NCBI GenBank assembly: GCA_015501075.1
Contig: JADNYJ010000060.1
Location: forward strand, 152,216-216,215
DNA from: Gymnopilus junonius
Taxonomy: Eukaryota; Basidiomycota; Agaricomycetes; Agaricales; Galerinaceae
Reading direction: 5' to 3'
DNA length: 64,000 bases
The position numbers and the translations under genes are program-made. This document shows positions 11,059-24,455 of this stretch, piece after piece (position 1 is the stretch's first letter; every line of letters begins with the position of its first letter). The notes beneath the pieces were generated by a model that worked only from the letters and a program-made list of their open reading frames with translations, was not told the origin of the DNA and did not search any database.

Positions 11059-13583
11059 CTATATCGACTAGAAAACAAAACGCGTGCAGGACGCCGCCTT
11101 CACTGAGCTGGCAAGGGTGCCGAAAACGTGAACAAGACCAGCTCGATCTGCTTTATGTACGTTCTCTCTCTTCCGCATTCGTCCTTGGGCCGATTTTGAC
11201 AACCAGTTGATGCCGTTTTACTTTGGCCGGTAATTATATTTTGAATGCTTAAAATATCCCAAAAGTTAAGCATGATTCATTGATAGGAAGCGGAAAGATT
11301 AGAAGTTAATGAAGCCAATCTAACTCATATACGGATCCGCCCCAAGCAATCATGATCCTCTTTGTCTGCACATACATTTTGTCGGGTCAGGAAGGTAGGT
11401 AAACCGTGGACCATACTGCATAAATATATTCTGATCAGGAACCAAACCGGACCCAGCTGTCAGTCAAATGCGAGCGCTTACCCTTGTCTCCTTGTCCTCT
11501 CAGACCCATCTATGATCTAATCCAGTTACCGCATATATCGGCACAAGAATGCAATGAGAAAACATTGATGACCTTGACACTGTTAGTGGAGCCAGCAGAG
11601 GAGCTGGGAACATTGCTCGGACATGTATGATTTCGCCTCGGGGAGTGGTCGCTGTACAAAATCCACCAATAGAAGGGAGGGTTATAGGCCCAGAGGATCA
11701 CGTCATGCCATGACATTTCGTAGTGTAGTCGAACCTGCGATTATTTCCATCGGAGTTTTGCTTGCGTGAAAATCGTGTTGAAGCTACTTACCGAGTTTAG
11801 ACGAAGTTTCTCGCTTTCTGACGCCGAAGGAAACGCCAAGGGCCAAGGGTGGACTATCACTGATCGAGTTACTCCACTATTTTCCAGGTCACGTCGTCTA
11901 ATGCTTCTAGACAGACATTAGGGCAGTAGCCAATAAAGGCCGTTCGTAATGATACGTCCAAAGGAAAGTCCCAATCTTTGTTCCCATTGTTGGCGTTAGT
12001 AAGAGATGGTATTAGCTCAGGAGAGAAAAAGAGCTCACACACCAAAGGAAGGGTCATTTGCCCGCAACGAGATTCCGTGGATAATTGCCAATACGCATAT
12101 GAATCAAGAAGATCGACGGGCTGTATTATACAAGAAAAAACCAGCAGTTTTCAGCTAATATTGGATCGCAACCACAGTTTCAGTGTCCCACATCAGGAGA
12201 GCAGAAACACAGCCTTGCAAATGAGCTATCACGATGAGAGTTTCAACTAGAAAAAGAGTAATGAAAGCCAAGGGACTGAGGAGATATGGCTGCGCAGATG
12301 AAGTGTGAAGTGTGTCCACAACATTGGGCGATGTCAAACATCCGTCAGAGTCAAGTCAGATGTGGCCGAGGAAAGGATCCAAGCAGGCAACAAATGAATT
12401 GTAGTGCCGTGCCGAACGGATCACCACGCGTCTTGATCCGCGTTGTCTATGAGTCTTACTGGCAGGCGTTCAGCCTGAGCTATAGAAAATCCTATAGCAT
12501 TCCCTATACTTAGCTGTAGTCCTCAACCTTCGGAATGGCGATCGAACATTGCAGGTCGAACATCGCAGTCTGTGACTTTCATCGAGGTCGCACAGAGGCA
12601 CTGCGTCCCCGATGTTAATGATTTTTAATGATTGTCGAGCGCCCACTTTTCAAAATGCCGAACTCTCCTTCGTTGTCGACTGGCCAATGTGCATAGCACG
12701 AAGGGTCATCGATCAATGTTCGTTACATGTCAGTGGAGTGAGTTTAGAACTATTGGAATATTTACTTTGGCCTTCAATCACTTCTGGGCTCTCCACATCG
12801 AAGAGCTCGACACGGGAGAAGGTATATATGATCTTCGGTTCGAATGCTACGGCAAGCCTTTGATGTGGTGCATTAACATTCGTGGTGGATCTCGGGGAGG
12901 TGCTGGATATCTTGCACACCATCCACCTGGAATTTTAATTGTCATGTTTCCAATCCTTGCAACGCAAACTTCTTCCCCACGGGCTCAGACAGCAGAGGTG
13001 AACATGTCGGTATAGTCAAGTAAAGCTTTCTGAATGAGAACCCTACAGCAGGTCAGAGTCCCTTAAGGATATCAGCAAAATGGACCTCAATTTGTCCGTC
13101 GGCTCGAAAACAGCAGCCCTAAAGAAAGTTGGCACGAGGATGTCGATCCAGAAAAGAAAAGCACTTCAACAGGAGACGTTTGCTTCAAAATATGCCACAG
13201 GTCGTCAAATAGAAGCTCGTTCGGCGCATAGAATGGGAGATATTGTAACACTTCAGAAGGGTGGCTTCTGAGGAAAAGAAGTTGTGAGTCCTGACGCCAA
13301 AATGAAAAGAAAGTTGCTGCGTACAAGAAAATGGCCAAAGAGACACAAAATATACCAAAATTTCCGTATAGATATTTCCCGCAAGCAGGGAGCAGGCAGC
13401 GATCATGGCCAGAGGGAAATGACACCAAAAATCATCACGAAGATCATCCCGAACTGAAGGTCTTCCCTATGGGGAGGAAAGAGGACTCAAATGCACCATC
13501 TACCATTACGAGAGCATTAAGATTCCAGCAGGCGCCCATGGTGATTGTAAAAAAAATAAGAAATCTATTGCAGACGGGTAAAT
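11059..13583. other. Unresolved 2.5 kb region
   Basis: No gene was recognised. Several minus-strand frames are hydrophobic (13087-13428, 12155-12337, 11510-11716), as if fragments of a multi-pass membrane protein. I could not join them by consistent splice sites, and I recognise no family motif. A plus frame at 12632-13015 is open but without family content. The stretch may hold a decayed membrane-protein gene or only the promoters of the transporter and QCR8's 3' flank. Confidence 0.35.
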
Positions 13584-14142
13584 CTACTCATGGTGTCCAC
13601 CGGCAGCAGCTTGGGCAATGTGACCGGCTTTGCTGTTCTGCCAATCATCATATCGCTTAGCCCAGGTGTAAACACCGTAACCTAAGGAGAAAGTCAGCCA
13701 TACAATGAGGCTTATATTGGCAGGACCACATACCGACGAGCATGGGAATGCCAAAGAAGAAAACTTCGCCAGCAATGCGACGGTAGCCATTGAAAATGTA
13801 GGATTTTAACCAGTGGGGACCCGCCTTTGCCTGGTAGGGGGAGAGAGCTGTTGGAGAAATGGGGTCAATCATAGCTCCATCCTGAACGAATGTACGCGAC
13901 GCACTGTATATGGTGATTCCTTTCTGCTTCACGCCACTCTGGTCACCCCACCAAAGGTTCTTATATGCCATTAGAATGACGATGAGCCGCGTTCCACCGA
14001 TGTTTGTAGATGCTAAAAAGCTACTCACGTAGACCTTGCCTGCGAGTTACAGCAAACATGATTAGAAGCTGGCTAGGGGTATAAAAACAAAGAATAAGTC
14101 ACCTCCTGGCATGTCGCTGCGTCTTGCAATTGTGGGCCGCAT
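13584..14142 (-). CDS. QCR8: Cytochrome b-c1 complex subunit 8 (QCR8/UQCRQ)
   Basis: This is a small single-pass subunit of mitochondrial respiratory complex III that contacts cytochrome b. The first exon, from the ATG at 14142, gives MRPTIARRSDMPGG. It splices to KVY and then to NLWWGDQSGVKQKGITIYS. Further on come FVQDGAMIDPISPTALSPYQ, a basic FNGYRRIAGEVFFFGIPMLVG stretch containing the membrane segment, and a last exon YGVYTWAKRYDDWQNSKAGH ending in GGHHE with TAG at 13584-13586. The motifs WGD...KQKGI, FN..RR and the single helix match the fungal QCR8 family. Length (about 110 residues) is normal. It shares a 224-bp bidirectional promoter with OST4. Confidence 0.92.
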
Positions 14143-14366
14143 GTTGGCTTAAAGGACGGTAATTGGAAGAAAGTCTGAAGAAATAGGCTAGCTAAAAAAC
14201 AACAAGCCGTTCTTGTCCGGGGGCGAACAAACAATGGACAAACAATCCTAGCCAGCTCATCATCCATCACAACGTGCACACTTCTTCCATTGTACGTCCG
14301 CAAGCTTCTACAGACCGTTTGAAGATATTTAATCTGCTGCGACATTTTCTAGAGAACAAATCTGCT
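14143..14366. promoter_or_regulatory. Bidirectional promoter QCR8/OST4
   Basis: The two start codons (14142 on minus, 14367 on plus) are 224 bp apart and face away from each other, so this stretch must contain both promoters and 5' UTRs. No specific element was identified. Confidence 0.6.
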
Positions 14367-14486
14367 ATGATTACCCACCAGACGCTCTTACTGCTTGCGA
14401 ACTCACTCGGCATTCTCGCAATGCTTACTGTCGTAGGATACCACGTTGTGGCTGTTAATGCCCGTCAGGTTGAACAGCAAAAGTAG
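14367..14486 (+). CDS. OST4: Oligosaccharyltransferase subunit OST4, 39 aa
   Basis: This is a tiny single-exon gene. The product begins MITHQTLLLLANSLGILAML, then VVGYHVVAVNARQVEQQK, and stops with TAG at 14484-14486. OST4 is a mini-protein of about 36-40 residues in the ER oligosaccharyltransferase complex. It is a single membrane helix with a short lumenal start of the form MI.(D/H).QL..LAN.LGI...L.VV.YH, and this matches residue for residue in pattern. It holds the Stt3 and Ost3/Ost6 subunits together during N-glycosylation. The divergent position next to QCR8 gives it its own promoter. Genes this short are often missed by automatic annotation. Confidence rests on length, start motif, helix position and the YH pair; no alternative family of this size fits as well. 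Confidence 0.85.
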   Translation: MITHQTLLLLANSLGILAMLTVVGYHVVAVNARQVEQQK

Positions 14487-14746
14487 TGTCAGAGGCCTTT
14501 TATTACATGTGGAATATGTCAGGTACATCTTATGCCATCTTGAGATTTGTTTCCTCCAAACTGATATTTCCTCTAGGACTTGTAATTATATGGCTACAGC
14601 TGTAATGAATAACGGACAATAACCCTAAAAGAATTCTTGACCAGAAGCAATGTCTTCCGAGGTGGTATTTCACCAACTGGGTTGCACCTCCAGTTTCTTC
14701 TGAACTACTTGATCCCAGTCCTCCGAGCTCTGCACAGATGAATCTA

Positions 14747-16017
14747 TCACAATTGACTCCAATATTTTAATTGCCCTTCAATTCCTTCTAGATTAGCGAT
14801 GTCGAATTTATGTTTCTCGTTATCGTGACTGGATGCAAACCAAAAATTTTCGACATGCGTGCCGTTCATTCTGCTAAGAAGCATTTTCGACAATGCACCG
14901 TCCTGAAGATATTCCACTGCCTCGTCGTTTACGGCGAACATTTCGAGATATGGGCAAAGCAAGTTCGGGTTCTGTGGGGTTTTTGTCATGTAAAGCATCA
15001 AAATGTCGCTGATAGGTTGCGGATCTTGGGAAGAGTCGCCAAGGACCTTGAGGATACGGAGGAAAGGCGTGCGCTTGAGGGTGTGGATAAGTTCCGTCTC
15101 AGTCATCTTGACCATAAAGAACTCCAGGGCTTCAAGGCGACATGTGGAATTTTGAAGGAAGAAAATAAAATGTTCGGTGCTCCAGAAGTCATCACAGGAA
15201 ATCGATACGCGGCGCAGAGCCGGGGCTCTAAAGAATTCGAACAGTCTCCACAGGTGCGTCGAGTTTCCTTGGTCGTGGTCCTGGAAGTTAATATCAATTT
15301 TCAGGAATTGGAGTGTGGAATTTTTGAATTCATGGCTAACATGGATTTCGGACCCAGTGACATTACCAAACGAACAATCTGTAAGGTTACTGGCAGTCGC
15401 AAGTATCTCGCAGCAGTGCCAGACTGTGAGCTTGCAGTCTAATCGCAGAGTGGTTAAGCTACGAAAAGGGAGAGGTGGGCAAGGATTGCCCTGTAATTCT
15501 GAGGTGAAGGGATCTTCATTGAACTGTATCAATTCAAATTTGCTAACAGAGGTGAGGCCAACCAGCATCCTGATAGCGCGTGGCCCACAACTGCAATATC
15601 AAAGTCGGAAGGACCTTCCAAGGCGACATGCTCAAGCAGAGGTGCCGGCATGTTTTGTCTATCCACCAAGCTTTCCCATGGAACATACGGTACCCAGAAC
15701 CTGACTGTCTTCCATCTGGGAAGCACGTCTAGGAAAACGTCAAAGTAACTCTTTAGCAAACTTCGGTTGAAGTTTTTTGGCGTCTCAGCATCAAGAGACA
15801 GTTCTGTGAATGTAATTTGCACAGGGAGTTTCTCGTATCTATCCAGAAAGTTTTTGATATCCCAAGGGCCCGGTGAAAGGTGGTGATTCCTCCTATTCCG
15901 TCGGATTTCGATTGATACGACCCCGTCGGCGATGTAGCCTGGTTGCTCGAAGACCAATGTTACCCTATCGCCTTCGTTGCATTCTGTTTCCCTAGCTATG
16001 AAAGATAATTCAGCTCT
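14747..16017 (-). pseudogene. LRR/F-box-like protein, frame-shifted
   Basis: This looks like a basidiomycete F-box-associated leucine-rich-repeat protein. The upstream frame (16017 to about 15560) reads VSIEIRRNRRNHH, ITFTELSLDAETPKNFNRSL, LPRWKTVRFWVPYVPWESL and PAPLLEHVALEG. The downstream frame (15568-14747) continues with SVSKFELIQFNED, LPFRSLTTLRLDC, ILATASNLTDCSFGNVTG, APALRRVSISCDDFWS and LLCPYLEMFAVNDEAVEYL, the usual irregular LRR spacing. The two frames differ by one base near 15560-15580, and no intron of normal size bridges them. No ATG or F-box motif was found at the start. A basic frame at 16120-16030 (TPSKKKGKEPG) could be a first exon, but the join is not convincing. Either a pseudogene or a sequence error. 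Confidence 0.5.
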
Positions 16018-16950
16018 CGTAACTCAGGAGTACGGAAGTTCCGAAAAAGTACCTGGTTCTTTACCCTTCTTCTTCGATGGTGTTGCAGCCTGATGTGTTC
16101 GGACCATTGTTACGGAGGTTCTTCCGGGGAGAACAACTGCAAGTTTATTTAACAACATTTTTCGCTCCAAATGAGTGTTTAATAGTCCGAAATACAAGAA
16201 CGGGGATGTACAAGTCATTTTGCAACTTACATAGCTGGCTTTTACAAGGTCGTCAAGGCGTGCCTGAGTGCTTCGTGAGTAAGATCCACCTCTCTAGAAA
16301 ACGTGCGATTGCTGATTGGTGTTAACCACCGGATTCATTGGAAGAATACAGCCTCTTGTCCTTAAGCCCGATGTCAAGCTCTCCTTACATGTACCTACCA
16401 ATTCAGTCAGATGGCCGGGCCTCTAACATCAAGTTGTTTCGAGCAAGTTGTCAACCCGAACTTAACTCACCATCTATCTAATCAATATCAACTGCAAGCT
16501 TTAAGGAATTAAATAATAGAAACGTTCGTCATCGATGATGTAGCCGTCGATATTGTAATAGTGGCAGCACACGTCACGTCGCGACTCGACTCTCGAGACA
16601 GGCCGCCACTGGCGCCAGCGCTAAGCGCTTCCAAGTCACGAGACGCCTTGACCTTTATAAATAGCTTAACCGAAGCTCTCCTAGTCACCGCCCGGTCCCC
16701 GGATGCTCTCCACCACACCCATCATGATACTTCGCTCATGAGATGTTCCCAGTTTTCACTCCGAGTCCGATGTCCGCCAGTATATCTTCCTCGTATATTA
16801 ACTTCCAGGTAGCCACTTCCTGTCTCCCAACTCCATCTAGATTCTATTATCCACTATTTTGTATGCAATCTCTCGACGTGCAATCCCAAGTGTAAAGTCC
16901 GCCATCTTATCAGCGCGGTGGGTGTACTAACACAAGGCGCCCATTTCTCA
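16018..16950. other. Intergenic, no supported gene
   Basis: Short open frames on both strands only. Part of this stretch probably holds the promoter of the downstream membrane-protein gene. No tRNA, repeat or family motif was seen. Confidence 0.4.
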
Positions 16951-16959
16951 GATTCTTGT

Positions 16960-18413
16960 ACAACTCCAGCATATTGGTGTCCTTCAGTATGACCTTGCTG
17001 ACCCAAGCTTCACCTCCCAGGTGTTGACGTTGCGTCAGCCATTCTTTACTATGACTACTTCTTGAATCTTGACCATGAAGTCGATTCGATATTGGAGTTG
17101 TAAACCAAAATTCACTCTCAGCTGGGCTCTCTTCGCTGCGAATCGTTATCTGCTACTGTTGGGTTATATCCTTTTCATGATTCTGACGTTCCGGTCTTGG
17201 ACGGTGTTCAATCTAGCCAAGGTATGTCTATAATGTAACAATCGTGTCGTGCCGCAATTTTGATAATGCAATTACCTGCCACTTTCCGCCTACAGTTATA
17301 GGCGTCCTCCTTTCACTTGATTCTAATTGATGACAACTGATCATTATTATAATACAAAGTTGCAATGGCGTGGGTTTGTACCATGAAATTCTTATGTTAT
17401 TGTCTCTGGTCATTACAGGAAGTGAGTACCATTTGCCACGGTCCACAAATCCGCTTTTTATTCCTACAACCTTCTCTTCAAGAATCATGGCAATACGAAT
17501 ATATGCCCTCTATGGGCGCAATCGTCGTATTCCCGCTCTGTTATTGGCTCCGCCGGGGGCCTTATGCGTTGATACATCCATTGGTTTCCATCTCAAATTC
17601 ATAAGTGTTTTCATTGTCCCGATATGTAGCATTCAGTCAAGTCGCAGAAGTGGTCAAATCCAGGACCCTCAATAGTCGATTTACCAACATTACGCGGGTG
17701 TATTGTAGCTCTTACGCCACAACAGTGAGTTCTTACGTGTCTGCAGTCTAAGTCACTTTTAATGACGTATTGTGCAGGATTTAAAGTATGTTTGCGATGT
17801 CCCTAAAATATACAGGAACGTCCCTTATTATCCCGATTGCAAGCATTTTCCAGAGTTTTCGTGGGGGTTGTGTGCCTCGAGGTTTTGTACTTCGTTGCCA
17901 CATTATACCGCTCCCTGGGGAGGGCTCGCCAAGGGGTTGATATTCTTTCCATAATGCTTCGTGATGGTACGTAGAATAAATTGATTTTATAATTGGCCAA
18001 CCGATCCAACGCTTTCGGAGGTACGATATACTTTGGGTTGGCTATTCTTTAGATCAGTTCGACAAACGGTTATCGATGATCCTCCAGGGTTATGACATTG
18101 AGCACGGCGTCACTGCTTGCTACTGGACGGGTATGTATCAGGGATACATTGATCCAAAGCCAGATCTTTTACTCACTTGTTAAATTTTACGGTAGTTCTT
18201 TCCAGTCAGCCTTCCTCTACGACGCTTCATTGGATGCTAATAATTTTGCAAAATAGCTACACATGAAGGGAATGACCGCCTCGCTCAACGTTACGTGAGT
18301 TGTTTACCCTAAAAAAAAAGATTTAGATTATCGTCGACCATGACCTCAGGATTCTTGCTCAACCTGCGTGATCCCAGCCTTCATGGCATAAATGATAACC
18401 GACAACCACAATG
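16960..18413 (+). pseudogene. DUF6533-type integral membrane protein remnant
   Basis: This gene has the layout of the large agaricomycete DUF6533 family of multi-pass membrane proteins of unknown function. Recognisable pieces in order: VASAILYYDYFLNLDHEVDS, then in the next frame WSCKPKFTLSWALFAANRY and LLLLGYILFMILTF. Later exons give GLYHEILMLLSLVITG, AIRIYALYGRNRRIPALLL, VFVGVVCLEVLYFVATLYRS, GVDILSIMLRDG spliced to TIYFGLAIL, and near the end MTSGFLLNLRDPSLHG. The frame slips by one base at about 17090-17097 (DS/WSC), and a TAG follows TIYFGLAIL at about 18050. Intron borders elsewhere are normal. The start codon is not resolved. Whether the breaks are true mutations or missing bases cannot be told from this copy. 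Confidence 0.6.
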
Positions 18414-19012
18414 ACGCACGATCCCTTGTCTCTGTTCTAGTCTTCGAGATAGGACGTGATACAACTTTGACCCTTGCTTTTATTTCTGAGTCTGACGATT
18501 TGAATGAAATATCGGAAGAGACACTACATCCAAACGAATCTGAGCTCCTCGGAAACTGCAACAATCGTCTCTCAATTTGTCTCTTCATCTGCAGACTTCA
18601 TGATAAAGCTATATCCATTGCCGTTCTAACTTTAGCGAAACTTTATCTGCCAGTGACTGGGATGGCATGTTGCACCTCAAATCTGTCGGTCGACGATTGA
18701 AAGCCTCTCAAAATCACTGCGGGCAAGCGATGAGTGCAACACAATGAACTCTCAAGATTTTGAAAGTGGCAACTGCGTCTGCACCACTACTCATGTCGAG
18801 TCATTTTGAATTGCTTTCTCCAACTGCCGCAGCCACGACGCAGTCAGCTTCAGGATTGATAACGTGTCTCCATTGACCTCCGACTCATTAGGGCTTATCA
18901 ACGTGTCACCAGCTGGTACTTAACCACTGTGTTACACTTTTGACCTGTATTCAATCCTGCCTCTACCGCTCGTGGCTTTCCCTGCTTAGTTTCTCGCAGT
19001 TGATACACCGTC
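18414..19012. other. Intergenic, no supported gene
   Basis: A plus frame (18392-18700) and a minus frame (18346-18588) overlap here but carry no family content. It probably contains the promoter for the next plus-strand frame set. Confidence 0.4.
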
Positions 19013-20196
19013 ATGTCCGATTTCAAGATTAGTATTCCGAGGCCGGTCGTAAAAGTCCAAGGGAAACGGCGTCGTAGAGTATCCTTCAAGGAGAATCTAC
19101 ACGCTACATTGGGTCCTACGAGGTAAACATATCTTCATATTTACCTGCATTATCACCTAGCTGAACTTCATTTGTTGAAGTTATCTTCTAGGACATGAAC
19201 GGCGTATTAATAAGATGCTATTTTCTTGTCGAAACTCGAAGAACTTAATATTCGTAAATGGCTTTCCGGTTTCTGAAGTTGTCCTGAGCTGAGTATACTC
19301 GATGCAGATGTCAACCGTATTCCTAATTTGCGCGACACTTTTACCTATGATTTGGTTCTGGTGAGTAATTCTTCCAAGCTTTTTTATTTTTACTCATCAT
19401 GATTTTTTTTCTGTAGTCAATGTCTACAAAACTTCTCGACTTTTATTCATCAAAGACTTCCGTACCCGTCCCTTGCAACGACTGTGCTAGAAACTCTCAC
19501 CTGTATGCATTCAATATCTTACTGAAGAAAAATAAACTCAACTATTTCTTAGTCGTCAGTCTGATCACATTTCCAATCTCAACGTCCTTTATTTTATTGT
19601 TGCTCTGCATCGCCTTGAGGGGGTCAGAGACAGCCTTGACTGAAATCGGAAGTTTGACGATTTATAGCGTTTATGAGCTCCATCAAATTGATGCCTACTT
19701 GAGCGTGAAACTGAGCTCTTGTCGAGCAACTTTCCAAGACACTATAGCCTCCCTTGTAGATCATCTCGAGGGGAGGTGGCAAAAGGAACTTCGCATTCCT
19801 ATTCAACGTCAGTCAAACGAGATTGACTCATTGCCCTCAGATATGGTGGGAAGCTCGATCAATAAAGAATCTCGCATCAGGACGAAGTGGAGATTTGATA
19901 CTGAACTCGGGAGGCGGGCTCGAGATACAACGTTCGAGAGCAACGAAAAACCTCACACAGCGACTCCTTCGGAATCCCCTGAAGACTACTACCTTTCGTC
20001 AACAATACTGGACCGAGAAGCCAATCTACAAGTACTGAGGGGATTGCGCCCAAGCATTAAGGTTGAACTAGCACGTCTGCGAACTATTCCAGGGTTTGAC
20101 GCAGATAGTTGGGTCTTGGTGAATCATCCTTGGATTGATGGAAATGTGGCAAGGGGAAGACCAACTCAAGTTTCTCGTGGCAGGAAACGACGGTAA
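19013..20196 (+). pseudogene. Unrecognised protein-coding locus with nonsense codon
   Basis: I do not recognise this gene. From the ATG at 19013 it encodes a basic start (SIPRPVVKVQGKRRRRVSFK). An intron then leads to YLLGHERRINKM, a one-base slip to KLEELNIRKWLSGF, an in-frame TGA near 19275, and ELSILDADVNRIPNLRDTF. A clean intron (about 19360-19416) joins DLVL to the long exon from 19417. That exon continues to a TAA/TGA at 20196 with one membrane-like segment (LVVSLITFPISTSFILLLLCIAL) and a polar, Ser/Arg-rich C-terminal half. A second frame stays open to 20338 (RHALAVDLNVHQ). The reuse of one frame across an intron argues that it was a gene; the stop and slip argue for decay or sequence error. 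Confidence 0.4.
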
Positions 20197-20339
20197 GCGG
20201 CATGCTTTGGCCGTCGATCTCAACGTTCATCAGTGTCTCTTTGTAGGGTTGCAAAATCGATATAGGCTTTTGAGGGGCGAAGTATTGTGGTTTTCCAGGC
20301 CTTTGATTCAGACTCCTTTCCCCGACTCTATCACGTGAG

Positions 20340-21095
20340 TGGTAGAAAGGGTTCGAAATGAATGACTCCCGGTCTGAGCTTTCCCACGGCCTCGAACTAT
20401 GCAGAATGCTAAGATTTAATCACTTTCTTCTATTTCGACTTCAAATTTTTTTAGCTTACAAAATTTTTAACATTTTCTGCATTACATATTTTACTATAGA
20501 ATTCACTTAATTACCCTCGGCCAGTGGTGAACTCACATTTCACGCAGATCCTGGCAGTCGAAAGGAGGCAAATGGCGCCGATTGTATTTACTGAGAAAGA
20601 GTCGGGGATTGGTGCTTGCGCTGCTATGGGATGATAACTATAGGACAAGGGATTACGTCTTTTCTCCATTTGAGCTCTTTTATACACATGATGATTATTG
20701 GTAAATGTTCGCAGGAGAAGTCTGATAGGGCTTCCACTCCTGCAAAGCCTTTCTCAACTGTACCTGCCACATTCGAAGGCAATGAATTTGACAAGCTTCT
20801 CCTAGCAACACAATGGTTCTATTACGGAAGTCCTTCGTCCAATTAAATACTGTGTAATAGGAATTCTGTTGTCAAGTTAATGTAAACGAAGATGTACACT
20901 GCACCATATGTACATGGAGTAGGTGCGAACCAAACCAAGGCGATGTACTGAAATTATCCACAAAAGAATACAATTGAAGTGAAAAAGTCCTATAAATATT
21001 AAAAAGGGATATAAAATTTGTCTGTGTCTAGCGAGTTCCGATCTGTCCATAACAGGGCGAAAAATAGCATGTCATTGGGTCTGTGTATTTCTCTC
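20340..21095. other. AT-rich intergenic region
   Basis: This is an AT-rich spacer with short open frames only (for example 20616-20846 on plus). It includes the 3' flank of the GDP-mannose dehydratase gene. No repeat or RNA gene was recognised. Confidence 0.45.
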
Positions 21096-22581
<1,486 letters not shown>

Positions 22582-24455
22582 TGATGAGACTCGTCGTCGT
22601 GGAACGAAAACAAGAAGAATTGGAATTTACTCATCAGACTTTATAGGGTGACGATTAGCTAAACAAGAGTCCCTTTGCTCTTCGAGAAGGGGGCCTGGTT
22701 TGCAGAGCTATAAATCCACAGTGTGCGGTGTCTGTCAAGAACCTTCTGCCAGTAGCCTGGCTTGCCAGTCGATCAAATGATCAGAGAAGTAGCGAGACTG
22801 ACGTTCTTATTGTGCCAGGGGTTAAGGCCGATTTTATCTAACCCTGTATCTCCGTTTATCTCGGTGCCTTTTGACGAAATGGCAGGTACTCTATCTACCC
22901 GAATCTAAGCTTGAAGCCGATGTTCTACTTTCAATGGAATTCCTGCTACGCTACTCAAGTCAATGAGAAAGAAAATGAACATCTGAGTGTTTCTCTAACT
23001 TTCCACGACGACAATGTAGCTTTGAGTAAGCACCGGAACCTGAGCCGCATTCATCAAGATCCCTTGCGTGCCTGCTACTGCCGAGGGTCAATTGAACCAA
23101 TTGGAACTTGCGAGGGCTGTATAAGAGCTCAACAGGGGCGATGTAAATCTGCAGCGGTTCCGGGCAGGGACCCTCACCGGCGATGGCTGCCTCACTTCCC
23201 GGAAAGAATTCGAAGAGAAGGTGGCATTAGAGAAAAAAAAAAGAAATGAGGTAGAAGACCATGGAATAGTAATTTTGGTCTCGCGCTGGCCACCTTATCA
23301 AGCTGGTGGCTTTTTCAATCCGGTTCCCGCGATGCTACAGCTGTCGAGAAAACTACTGTCCAAGTTTGTCCGTCATTAGATGATGTCATCCGAGACATGA
23401 AAAGAGAACCTACCGAGTTCCTTCATCATAAGCGATTCACTCTTGGCATACAACCATTCAAGAAGATGTTTATTTCGAGAAGTCATCACCATTTGCACGA
23501 GTAGTGAAAAAAAAGTGACCGAGTGAAGGTTTTCTTCGCGGTTTAAACAAGTAACCGCCGAAAGCTGTAAGTTGCCCAAAATGCCCTTTAGTCCGACAGA
23601 CCTGCCTGAGCAGTCAGCAGCTTTCCTTATGTTTTCCCTGCTTCGCCGACTGCAACGCAGGCAGATTGATGTGTAGAGAAGATGTGCGCATGGTTACTTA
23701 CATACTCAAAAAAATAATTGATGAAACACCTGAGTATCCTCGCGACTATCCTTGCTTGATGTGTTTTCCGCAGTCCGTTCATCAACTTCGATAGCCAAGA
23801 TAAAAGGACCGATCTCCTGCAGGATAGCATTAAATAAATGATGAATCCCAGGACAACACGGTATGTATACACCACCGGCAGTATTTGAGGAAACTCTGGC
23901 AAGGTTCGCAAGTTGGCACGAGGCGAAATGTGAACTGCCTTGTTAGTGCTAGGAAAGCCCTCTCTGTAAATCACTTGAGTCTTGCTAGGTCATGAAGCAT
24001 CACCATCAGGTCCAATGGTTCAGACTTACAAAAAGGACATGGAGGGCGATCGAAGAGGCTGCAAAGGTGGGCGAATTTCGAGATAGGGAATGGCTCCCTA
24101 ACACCCACTCTTCAAAAATTTGGGCTCCTGGGCATGTAGAATACGACTGTATCACCGAATCGAGATCTCCGTCGAAGAAAATGCAGAGCTGTTCCTAGCC
24201 TTGAGCTCGGCTATGTAGGTGTCGTGGCAATCTCAAGCATTTGAGTTTATTGGCACCATGCCCAGCGGCTTATCCAAGGAGTCCAGCCGCTTCAAGTAAT
24301 TAGAACAAATCATTTCCGTACTGAAATGTCGAAGGAGCCAGACTAAGTTAGGACGACGAAGAGCTAGTAATGTTCGTGGTTCAAAACAAACAAAGGCAAG
24401 CTGACAGGTTTCTTATATTTGATCCCTCCTTCCGGCCCCTCCACGTATATTGGGC
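22582..24455. other. Intergenic 1.9 kb, no supported gene
   Basis: This lies upstream of the dehydratase gene. Frames such as 22911-23249 (plus) and 23627-23974 (minus) are open but have no recognisable content or splice logic. A short purine run (gagaaaaaaaaaagaaatgag) sits near 23232. Confidence 0.4.

Noticed and set aside
12632..13015. 127-residue plus-strand frame
   Set aside because: No recognisable domain and no supporting exon structure; the region is left as unresolved.
14810..15442. 210-residue plus-strand frame
   Set aside because: Antisense of the LRR-like gene, no ATG context or splice logic, no family signal.
22911..23249. 112-residue plus-strand frame upstream of GMD
   Set aside because: Ends in a lysine run from a poly-A stretch and has no protein-like pattern.
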